NCBI GenBank assembly: GCA_027922465.2
Contig: BQMF02000039.1
Location: 1,240,001 to 1,304,000 of the forward strand
DNA length: 64,000 nt
DNA from: Turritopsis dohrnii
Taxonomy: Eukaryota > Cnidaria > Hydrozoa > Anthoathecata > Oceaniidae
Reading direction: 5' to 3'
Below the pieces are notes generated by a model. That model was not told the origin of the DNA. It worked only from the letters and a program-made list of their open reading frames with translations, and made no database searches. Shown here one piece after another: positions 46,172-57,048 of this stretch. The position numbers and the translations under genes were made by a program. How positions within the stretch are numbered: position 1 is the first letter of the stretch; each line of letters begins with the position of its first letter.

Positions 46172-46665
46172 ATACCTTAAAGGTATTAAATTTCGTGGGT
46201 ACTTAATTTCGCGTTTGCAAAATTTTTACTTTTCGCGGGTATTTAATTTCGCGATTTTCGGCTTTGGAAATTTTTCGCGGGTATTTAATTTCGCGATTTT
46301 CGGTTTTACGAAAATTTTCAGGGTATTCTAATTCGTGTTTTTTTTTCGATAAAGGGAAACTAAAACAATAACAAACAGCAGAAATAGACTGAAACAGTAA
46401 AAAACTTGAATTAACTTGTTTATTTTACTCTCCCCTTCACAAGAATGCATTAGTTCTGCTAAGAATGCATGGGAAAAGCTAAGAAAAATTTTCGAATGCA
46501 AAATTTGGTGAATTTAAAATTTCGGGTAGAAAATTTCGCGGGTATTTAATTTCGCGATTTTTGGTTTCGGACATTTTTTCGCGGGTACTTAATTTCACGA
46601 TTTTTACCCAAAATCGCGAAAATCGCGAAATTTTCTACCCGCGAAATTTAATACCTTTAAGGTAT
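46172..46665. mobile_element. MITE with repeated TTTCGCGGGTATTTAAT units
   Basis: The ends ATACCTTAAAGGTATTAAAT and the reverse complement at the right are self-palindromic inverted repeats. The interior consists of tandem-like TTTCGCGGGTATTTAATTTC units, several in each orientation, giving a strong foldback. The same motif style occurs at 31660-31810 and 55867-56297. Confidence 0.7.
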
Positions 46666-49600
46666 TGATATTTTCATTATCTGTATGGAAACAATCACCA
46701 GCGAAATTACCATCCCTTGGTGCAAATTCCTTCCCCATCTAGGAGTGTCTCTCATTAAGACAGGTTACTTTTTTTATTCAGCCTTGTGGAATTTTGAGGG
46801 ATCATTTTACAAGTGAAAACTTTCATGCCACAAGCTGGAATTGTTTGTATACTTATTGCTGCCTCTGCCCAAAATCTTGCAACTGTGTGTAGTGAACTTG
46901 CTACTAGAGAGAAAGATACTTTAAGTGTTATTTGTTGGTAAATTTGATTAACTCATTCAGGCAGCGATATGCCTGATAACCAACGATGACCAGAAATTTT
47001 CCCAATTCTGAATGCGAAAAGATTCCGATCAATGAGCTACATCCATACTCATTGGCAGAAATGTCTTTTAGTTTGATTGACAGTATGAGTCATGCAATCA
47101 GTTAACAACAGTTGGGTTTGATTTGTGTTCGAAATTAGGAAAATTGACAAATATCAAAAGCACTTATAGTTGTTGTCATGTTCTACATTTTTGTGCCATT
47201 ATGAAAAATATTTCAAAGAAAAATTTATATGAATTTCCATGAATTGAATCCTTTGAAACCATGAATTTTACCTTTTTCAGAATGCTAAATTTATTTTATA
47301 TACTGAGTTTTGTTGACCAATATTGACTCACCTGCAGTGTCTGATCTCAGTGGTGGCCCAATTGTCTGAGACAGTCAAAAATTGGTTCGGGCCACCAAAA
47401 TTTTTGAAAACCAGTGTTGTAATGGCCTGATTGGACAGGCGAAAAAAGTATTTAAATTGTAAATATGATTTAAGAATTTCCATAACAAGAGAGTTGAGTT
47501 TTATAATGCAATTTCAGATCTTTTTTTCTATTTTGTAAGCACTTCTAAGCTTAATGAAATTGTAGAGTGTTATTGATTATTGGGCCATTAAAATTTCCTT
47601 CTAGTCACCAAAAATTTTAAAAGCAATATGTCAATGGCCCGGCATGACACCTAGGTAAAATCTTACAATTAGACACTGACCTGCCACCATGAAATTGAGA
47701 AATTCAGTAGTAACTATTTTCCCTTCAGGTATAATATTAGAGTTAAAATTATGATCCTGTAATTGAAGTTTCTATAAGATCTGAATTTTGTGAAATGGAA
47801 TAAATTACAATTAATTGGTGCGTTGTGCAGTTATACATAACTTTTACACTTTTGTTTTTAGTAGTCAGCAACTGCTTGGCATTGGATCTTCATGTAACCT
47901 CATCTGAGGACCACTTAGTTGGTAAAAACGAAAGTTCACCTGCGTGTTTAACCAAACACGCTATCCTGTAAGAACGTAAAGCTGCAAGGTCTAACTTGTA
48001 AAACTGAAATTTGAAGCTTAAATAAAACCGAATAAAGTATCAAAGTTGCTGTAGTTTTTCCTGCCCATATGATTTCTGTTCATGCGTATCGTATTACTAT
48101 ATGTAGTTTATATGCTGTCACAATCTGTCGACTAATAAGGAAAAGGATTTAACTGTTATGGAAACACAAAGTTTTCTTTTATAACGTTTACCTTAAGATT
48201 TAGTTAAGGCGACTTCCGTTAGAAAAAATACCAGGTACTAATCCAACTATTTTAGAATGTTAGTCATTTCTTTTGTAAAGTGCTCATGATCTTTAGATTT
48301 TTGAGCAGACAGTTCGCGCTGACCTTAAGGCCCAGGGCCTCTTGTTATTACTTTCATTTTGTTATGAATTTATACCCGCCACCCCACCAAATGTCGAAAA
48401 GTACGAGTAAATACGAAATAACATAGCGTTGATACATACCTTAATACTCTAAACTAATAGTGTTTTTGAAGAGTATTTTTATCTGTACAGCTCGGTATCG
48501 CATCACGAAATACATAAGATCTGTTATCTTATTGCTTGTGGTGTTTAAATTCATGGTAATTTATCCCCCGCTTATTAATCTTCTTCAGCCAATATTTTTG
48601 ATGTATTAGTACTCAATGAAATTCTTAATAAACGAGTCTTTCTAAATAACAGCATTTTTGTAGTTTATGCATGTGACTCTCATAATCTAACTCTATTTTT
48701 TCTCGACCTGTCTATGCTTTAACTGCACAGCTATGAGAAAGGACATGAATAGCTTTATTACAGATCTACTTCGGGTTTGGAGTAATATTAGTTTATAAGA
48801 TCATATAACTGAGGGAAGTGGGAGTGGAGAGGGAGTACAGTGTGAGAGGAGGAGAGAGTAAAGAAAGAAGGAAAAAATGAAATGCGAGGTAGTCGCTGTT
48901 CTTTCATTTTTGATAATAGATTCTATTGTTATTGGCACAATTGCGCTTTCCTTACTCCCTAATATTATTGATGATTCTGATGCAGAATTTCACGCTGATT
49001 GATAATCACATAAGAACAACCTGGATCTCAAAATGGCATCAGAATCATCGATAACATCAATCTTATATATTTCTTATTTTTATGGATCTTTCTGTTAAGA
49101 AACTAAATCCTAAAAACACCTTTGCTGCAAGTACTTTTGTTTCTGTCTTGTGAAGTCACAAGAAAAGTCACATCATGTTATTATTTCACAAGAAAATACA
49201 GGCTTAGGTTGTTCTTAATTTTTCAAACAATGATTTAAAGCCTCAACTTATTCTTATTCTGTTTGTATTTATGGTATTTTCTAGCTTCTTGTATTATGGT
49301 TGTTGAATTCCTTTATTAGGAATTAGGACTGAAGAGTAAGATGTTATTTGGTAGGTAAAGTGATTCAGAAGCTTTCCAATTTATTGGTTTTGGAAGGGCA
49401 TTGAGTTAATGTCACAAAGGTTTTTTCAACAGTTTACTATTGAGCACTGTTGAGTAAGTAAGTAATTAAGTAAGTAATTTTATTCTTTTTCAATACTCAC
49501 AATTTATACCTAATTTACAAATAGTCCCCTGATTGTATGGAAGGAGGTTATAAGTTTAGAGCTTTTCTTAGGGAGATAAGGATTTGTTGGATAACAGGAT

Positions 49601-50602
49601 CAGAGTTGTCATTGATTAGAAAGGTTTCACTGTTTCATAATGTATTTCGAGGAGCACCATCAATATAAATCATTAATGTTGCTTTGTTTGCAATTTAAAT
49701 TATGTTTGGAAGTGCAGCTTTAAAACCTCTAGGGTAAAAATTGAAATAGAATTATTTCTTAGGAGTGTGTATCTAAAAATTGGAAACAAAAAATATCACT
49801 GCAGCTTTTAAAGTAAACATTCAATTTATTCTTATAAGTTTTATATCAATGGAATCCTTATCTTTTTGTCTTTCTAATGATGTATTTCTTGCATGGAATG
49901 GATAAGAAGAAGAAGAGAAAATCGAAAAAATAAGTTTGGAAAATCTCATTAACTTCCTATGAAAAATGTACAATGCTATGTTACATCTAACTTGTAACTG
50001 ATGATGTTGTTTTAATGAAAAGCTTCTGCTTCATTTTAAAACTTGTTTTTTTTTTATTTGATATTTTGATACTGGCAGATGTTTTAATCATCAATTAAGA
50101 TGTTCAACAACAAAATCAATTTGTAAAAAGAACAGTTGCATAACACTTTTTTATCGCTTTCACTTTAACAAAGCCACTGTTTCGCATGTTTGAATAAATT
50201 TTACGTAAGCCATTGCTTTAATTGAGAGTCACATATGGCATAAAAGATTGTGCACCTTTAAACAATAAAGATGGGAACATCATCGGAGAGACAAAAAGAT
50301 AAGGATGTCATTGGCATAAAAGTTGGATAAGAATAAATTGACTATCTTCTTTGAAAACTGGGGTAATATTTCTTGTTTCCAATTTTTTGATACACTCTGT
50401 ATATGGCTGTACATGGCAATTCATGGTAATTAAGCAAATATATATATACTAATTTTTTGTTTTACTTAACTGTCTTTATTTCTCATGAAAATTAAGACAT
50501 TATTACAGCTTTTGTTGAGACTGTAAAGCATTTTATCAAACATTGTAGTGGTAATTATAGTAATTATATGTAAATATATTCATTTCTAAATTTAGTCTCA
50601 AT
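46666..50602. other. Large non-coding region upstream of the glycosidase gene
   Basis: No multi-exon gene found. About 47330-47460 is an inverted copy of sequence at 54395-54525. A related piece lies at 47580-47690. At 49452-49480 there is a GTAAGTAAGTAATTAAG run, followed to about 49680 by sequence whose minus strand could be a LINE 3' end. Imperfect inverted copies of TTGATGATTCTGATGC lie near 48968 and 49035. Confidence 0.4.
48877..49002 (+). CDS. Possible orphan exon: short TM peptide, MFS TM1-like
   Basis: A 41-residue frame, MKCEVVAVLSFLIIDSIVIG followed by TIALSLLPNIIDD, after an A-rich start context. A single hydrophobic helix with an embedded Asp resembles TM1 of the MFSD10-like protein at 25.2 kb (FIIFLILLLDLIAF). 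It may be a stray first exon or pure chance. Very low confidence. Confidence 0.15.
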   Translation: MKCEVVAVLSFLIIDSIVIGTIALSLLPNIIDDSDAEFHAD

Positions 50603-53600
50603 ATGTTAACAATTTTGGTATTTTTCTGCTGCTTATGGATTTCTACTTTTGGACAATTTCCTGATTGGCTTATTAGTGATTTTAAAACCCCTACCAGCTT
50701 GCAAAAAACTGATGGTGGAACTATAATTTTAAGCAATGGCTTAATTAGCCGAGAATTTTTGTTGTATCCAGACTTCACCACAATCAACTACTACAGCTAT
50801 GAAAAGAAAGCATCTATTCTGCGAGCTCTTAACCCAGAGGCAGTTATAGGTCTTGATGGTATTGTGTATAATGTTGGTTATGTTAAGACTTCCATCACCC
50901 GAGCATATTTGAATCGAACTGCATTAAAAGATTCTTTACAGAGAGATGACAGTAGCTTTCATTATGCTGGATATGACATTGGAGTTCCTGAAGCACCATT
51001 TCCCTACAAGCCAATGAGAGGAGCCCCTCAAGACATTGTTTGGCCACCAAAAGGGTTACGTTTAGATGTGTACTTTGATGCCCCAGACACAGCACCTCCA
51101 ACACATCGTGCCATCACTGTCTGTATTCATTACGAGATGTATGATGGAATACCAGCAATGTCTAAATGGGTTACGATTTCATCAAAATTTTCTGCTTGGG
51201 GCAAAGTCAAAGCATCTGTCTATTCAGTAGAATTGTTATCGGTAAATCAACAATGGGCACAAGTTTCAGAATGGGATAACCCTTATAATACTTACCGATG
51301 GATGTATGTGGGGACAGATCAATCACATGGAACAAGTGTAAATTGGATTGCAGACCCCGCTACTGGGCGTACACCTGGCTCATTTGAACCTATGGTCAAT
51401 GTTTCATATGCTATCGATAAGAACCCAATACCTGTAGTTGTTATTGATGAAGATGGATTCGAATCATTTCATGTGCATGAAGTTCCACATGGGTCAAGCG
51501 ATGAAACAAGGCGTGCATTAGCAAGACATCGACTCATGAGACTGTTAGCACCACATGTTCAAGAAAATCCTATATTTTTTCACATGGTTAAAACAGATGA
51601 TGAATCATTTAAACTTGCAGTTGATCAGTTGGCTGAAGTTGGATTTGAAATGTTGATTTATAGTTTTGGATCTGGATTCAACATGGAAAGTGACAATGAT
51701 ACATATATCGAAAAAGTAAAAGAACAAGTTGCATATGCAAAGGAGAAAGGGATTGAGGTAAGACAAAAGGGTGAGTTGGAGAATTTTGATAAAAAAAGGG
51801 TTCAAAATACAATATTTGTTTTCAAAATGAATAGCATTACTTGTATTTGGTTAAACAAAATCTTTTATCCTAACCGTCAATGAAAATTCTCCATTCTACT
51901 CTTTTTCCCTATTGATTAAAGTTTATTTTGTCATAAGTGATACTTTAGTAAAGTCATTTGAAAATGAGAGCAAAAACCATTGTGAGTGATTCTGTGGTTT
52001 AGGAATTTCAGGAAAAAAACTATCCATACTTCACCCTGGTTGTATTTGTTTGTCCTTTTGATGAAGATTTCTCATTTTTAATCTGTTCACTATCATTTAT
52101 TTTTTTTCAAGGTGTTACTGGCATGAAGTTCCACATCTCTTATTTCTCTAATATTTTAGGTTGGTGGATATGATCTTATTGTATTGGATAGGGGAGGGGG
52201 CATTGATTTCAAATACCGAGCTCTTAACAAAGATAACACTACCAATGGCCATGCATGCATAGCTTCTCTGTGGTATGAGTACATTCATGATAAAATCATG
52301 ACGTTTCTCGACAAAACCGGTTTAACTATGGTTGAAACAGATGGCCCATATGGCGGGTATGTTTCTATTTTTGTTTTCCAAATTTTTATAATTAATTTGA
52401 GATGATTGTATTTATCATCTACACATTAGCTCTGGGTGTTAAAAGTATTAATAAGTCAAGTCAGTCAGGCAACTTAGTTTTTAAAACTATTAGCTTGATT
52501 GTGTTGTTTTTATATTAGGCAATTATTGTATCCTTATGAAATTGTTTAGTGTATTTGAACTATCACATTAAATGAGGGACATCTACCATTCTAAGTTCAG
52601 AATTGTTGACTGATAATTTTTTAGAATTAGTATCCCAGGTAAAAAATTTTGATGGGTTTTCATTTCGAAAACAACATCACAAAAGGTGACAAAAAATGAA
52701 ATCACAGATCGGTCAATGAAAAGTATATTCATGTTATAAAACATGGAAAATCCATATAAAAGATATCAAAGATCAAAGATTTGAATGATGCCAAAGATTA
52801 AAGATTTGAATGATGTCACAGTCCTGTCCTTAAAATGCTTTAGACACAAACGTCTTTGCCACCCCTTCATCAATGTTGCGAAATGCAAAAAATGTCAGTT
52901 ATCCTTATTGTGTCTTGTTGAGGTATTTGGTCCTAAACATTGCGTCTAATTGGGGATGCAATGTGATGGTTCCCAGTAATCAAAAATAATAAAATGACTG
53001 CAAAGGTTAATAAATATAGTCACTCTCTAAAATAAAGCTAATAATGCTCAAATTGAGCATCTTATCATAATAAGATATAAGCTAAAATTCATATTCAATT
53101 GAGTCAATTGAATATGAATTTTAGCTTATATCTTATTATGATAAGATGTTCATTAAAACGCATGTACACTTTCATTGTTATAGTTACTTATGCTTCTATG
53201 TTAATTTGTCTGCAGAGAAACTTGCGCAAGTACGTCACATTTACATCATGAAGGCTTTGAAGATTCTGTTTATAAACAGCAATTACTACAAGGAAAATTG
53301 TACATTGAGTTGAGGAAACGGAATGTCTTTGTAAACCAACCAGATGAGTTCTTTTATCAAGGTGGAAATAAGGAAGGTATGTTTTTCCAAATAAATTTCA
53401 TATCAAAATGTCATAATCAGTGTCTAATCTTAAGATTTTATCTGGGTGTCAAGTTGGACCATTGACATCGTTGGTTTTAGAATTTTTGGTTGCCCGACGG
53501 AAATTTATCAGGGGGAATTTGGGTCATAATTTTGCAGGAGTTGGTTTTGGCCGTTCGCGCAATTGGTTGTTGGTTCTGAGCGTTCGCACCTAATGCAAGC

Positions 53601-55282
53601 AACCATGGAGAAAAGGAATTTTGAAATAATAACTATGAGAAAAATGCTTCATTGATTTTTTGTAAATGAATTAATTATAAAATCATGGAATTTTATATAG
53701 CAGAACTATACACTTATTTTTCTGTTCCTGTTTATTTGTTCAACGTGCCTACTGCAAAAATGCCATCAAAATTCTCCATCTTTTGATAATAAAATACATT
53801 AAATCAGTGTTTCTCATTGGTTGTTTAAGACATGGTGGAGTGTTGTAATTACGAAATACAAACAGTTAGGAGAACTAAACTTTTAGAATTTTTGGTTGCC
53901 CGACGGAAATTTATCAGGGGGAATTTGGGTCATAATTTTGCGGGAGTTGGTTTTGGCTGTTCGCGCAATTGGTTGTTGGTTCTGAGCGTTCGCACCTAAT
54001 GCAAGCAACCATGGAGAAAAGGAATTTTGAAATAATAACTATGAGAAAAATGCTTCATTGATTTTTTCTAAACGAATTAATTATAAAATCATAGAATTTT
54101 ATATAGCAGAACTATACACTTATTTTTCTTTTCCTGTTTATTTGTTCAACGTGCCTACTTCAAAAATGCCATCAAAATTCTCCATCTTTTGATAATAAAA
54201 TACATTAAATCAGTGTTTCTCATTGGTTGTTTAAGACATGGTGGAGTGTTGTAATTACGAAATACAAACAGTTAGGAGAACTGTTGTAATGTTGCTTGTA
54301 AAATCTCTTTGTTAAACTTACGAAGTTTTACGTTTTTGTTTTTGTTTTTTTTTTCAAATCTCTCGTAGTGGAATTTCTTTTACAATTTGTATATTTATTT
54401 TTTTGCCTGTCCAGTCGGGCCACCACAACACTGATTTTCTAAAATTTTTGTGGCTCAAACCAACTTTTGACTGTCTCAGACAGTTGGACCACCGCTAAGA
54501 TTAGACATTGATAATGTATTATGTGGTGAATTATTTTTTAGCAGAGCCATCTCTCTAATCATCTTAAAACTGAAAGAAGCATTTAAAGCTCAAAACTAAG
54601 TTTATCACTATTAAAAATACTGCTTTAATGCTGTCTGTTTTCAGGCCTTGGATATAATGAAAACCAGTACTCGCTTCCACGTTGGGAAGATTTAAGTGTG
54701 AGTCGTCAATCTTTATTCGATCGTATTTACTACCTGCCACCGACAGCTGGCTGGATGTTCTTACCATTGACAATGTATCATGGTGGGGGTGATGCAGCTA
54801 CATTTGAACCACTGTCAGACCATTTTAATGCTTATAACTTCGGTTTGTCACAATATCTTGGTGCGGGAGTTGCTGCCTGTTACCGTGGTTATCGCATTTA
54901 TGACTCTTATGAAACGAAAAATCTTGTCAAGAAATGGGTTTCTTTCTATAAGAAATATCGCAGCATCCTTACTAGTGATATTGTACGTGTGCGACGTCCA
55001 GATATGCAATCCATTGATGCTTACATGCATGTCAATTATAAGCTTCAACATAAAGGTTTAGCAATGGTGTTCAATCCAACACTGGAATATCAAGAAATGA
55101 ATCTGACCCTTCCGCTTTATTACACTGGTATCAGGAAAGTTGCTGCAATATCAGAGCAAGATTCTGGTTTTGTACATTATGACTTAAATATGGGATGGCG
55201 AGTTGATGTTCTGGTAAAACTACCTCCACAGCAAGTGACATGGTTTTTGATCAGTGATGGGGAAGAAGAACAATCTCTTTAA
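50603..55282 (+). CDS. Secreted glycoside-hydrolase-like protein (alpha-galactosidase-like)
   Basis: Four exons: 50603-51757, 52160-52356, 53216-53376 and 54645-55282; 716 residues, all joins in phase. A signal peptide (MLTILVFFCCLWISTFGQ) suggests secretion. An N-terminal beta-rich sugar-binding-like region (DGGTIILSNGLISREFLL) precedes a (beta/alpha)8-type core: VGFEMLIYSFGSGFN, GYDLIVLDRG and VETDGPYGG (Asp446, a plausible catalytic residue), followed by CASTSHLHHEGFEDSVYKQ. The later part has NQPDEFFYQGGNK, YSLPRWEDLSVSRQ and GAGVAACYRG. This pattern reminds me of bacterial alpha-galactosidase or clan GH-D proteins and of invertebrate predicted proteins. Exact GH family and substrate are not established. 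Intron 3 contains a 406-bp tandem duplication. Confidence 0.6.
53058..53148. repeat. Perfect palindrome with 43-bp arms in intron 2 of glycosidase gene
   Basis: Arms 53058-53100 and 53106-53148 are exact reverse complements around a 5-nt GAGTC centre. The arm starts CATCTTATCATAATAAGATA. It would form a long hairpin in pre-mRNA. Perfect identity of the arms implies a recent origin or gene-conversion maintenance. Confidence 0.8.
53475..54286. repeat. 406-bp tandem duplication in intron 3 of glycosidase gene
   Basis: Copy 1 starts at 53475 and copy 2 at 53881, both reading TTTTAGAATTTTTGGTTGCC, with only scattered differences over about 400 bp (for example GCAGGAG versus GCGGGAG). Both end with CAGTTAGGAGAACT. 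A recent duplication. Confidence 0.85.
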
Positions 55283-55866
55283 AAACTTTGCTTTGTTTCT
55301 TACATGTTCCTAATTGTTCTTATCACAATTTTAGTAAAAATATTTTAAGTTGTTGATGGCATGCCAGCAGGTTGCATGAAATCTGATATAAAAGAATGTA
55401 ATAATACAGAATAAATTTTTGGGCTTCGGTAGCAAAATTCAATAGGGAGGTCTAGTAGAGCTGTTTAAGGTGTCAAAATCGGCTAAAAATGCTGATCTCT
55501 GCATTATTTGGTAGTTTGGATTTTCTGAAATAATAATAATTATAAGTTTCTACAGTTTTGTTGTTATGCTATTTGAACATTTTCAAATGTCAAAATTGGT
55601 CTGTATTAGCCCATGTCATTAGTTTTACCACAATTGGAGAGATATGCTCGGTTCATCAAAATATCTTTAAGTTATCAATGATTTTTTTTAATGTTCAATA
55701 AATTTTATTTATGTTTTTATAACTGTTTTCACTTCTTTATACTAGATTCTTAAGTTTTGAATTTTTTATAATGATGCACACATTGTTGTTCATGTTAAAA
55801 TATGTCTGCGTGAATATCATGATTAGTTGTACGAAAATTTTAAGGATTATTACTTTAAAGGATTAA

Positions 55867-56297
55867 ACTTTAAAGGAAGAAACTTTCGCGAGGTGAAAAA
55901 ATCGCGACATTTTGGGCATTTACTTTCGCGAATGGCCCATTTGACTAAATTTCACGAGAATTGACTTTCCCGAATGACCCATTTGATTATGTTTCGCGAG
56001 AATTAACTTTCGCAATTAAGGCAGTTCAAAAATTTTTTTCCATCATTCAAAAAGAAGACAAGTCAAAGTACAAACAAGTTAGTCAATATACAAACAAGAA
56101 ATACAGTTTTTAAAAAGTTTACCTATTTATTTCAAACGATACTCACAGAGGAAAACCCTTAATTAAACTATGCTATATTTTTGTAGTGTGACAATTTGTT
56201 TTGAAAATTTCGGTGAAAAAAATAACATTTTTCGCGGGATTTTACTTTCTCGGAAACTCACGGAAGAAACTTTCACGAAAGTTTCTTCCTTTAAAGT
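55867..56297. mobile_element. 431-bp MITE with CGCGAA motifs
   Basis: The ends ACTTTAAAGGAAGAAACTTT and its reverse complement (ending at 56297) enclose repeated GACTTTCGCGAATGGCCCA- and CGCGAGAATTGACTTTC-type units. The style matches the elements at 31660 and 46172 but with different termini. No coding capacity. Confidence 0.7.
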
Positions 56298-57048
56298 ATG
56301 TCCACTTTGTAATGTAAGTTAATTGGTTTAAGAAGAAATAAAAATTCTCCTTTAGTAACAAAATCTTTTCAAAAACTGCTCTCCTTGAACTCTTGAAATT
56401 TATCATTATTTGGCGGTAATATTGCATTTTACAAGAGGCTGTTTCATTGTGTTTGACATTTTCTATCATTATGTGTTTTGGTTTGTCAGGGTTTTTAATT
56501 TACATTGAAACCAAATTTTTATAATTTATTATAGCCAACCTAATTTTCTATGGTGAAGCTTTGCTTTTGGCATGAGATATTTTTTAATCTTGGTTGCATC
56601 ATGCTTTATTTGTACAAACAAAAAAGATATTCCTGTCAAAAGTGCTTCATGCTGGGTAAATTCTTGATGATTAATGAGCTGTTTTAAATTGGTATAACCT
56701 GCAAAATTTGTTTGGATTACTCATTAGCAATGTAACCACAAATCTTTAAAACAGACTCGGCCTCATGAAACATTGCCTGCAATAAAAACAGAATACTGTA
56801 AAAAATTTCCTTAAAAATTTCATAAAATTTTATTATAATGATAATAATGTAAACACAGTTTCTGTAAGTAAATATGTGAATAGAAGTGTTTAAAAAAATA
56901 ATAACTAAAAAGCAAGTTGCCTGAAAAATAATAAATTCAGAATAGATTGACAACTCCTTGGCCAAATGAGGAAAAAATGGCATTCTGTGCTAAGCAATTG
57001 TTAATTGACAAAAATATTGAATTTCCTAAAATGTTTTAGATATATAAG
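56298..57048. other. Intergenic spacer upstream of XPNPEP1
   Basis: No gene or repeat supported; the minus-strand frame 56717-56983 is AT-rich and unconvincing. The region presumably contains the XPNPEP1 promoter. Confidence 0.4.
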
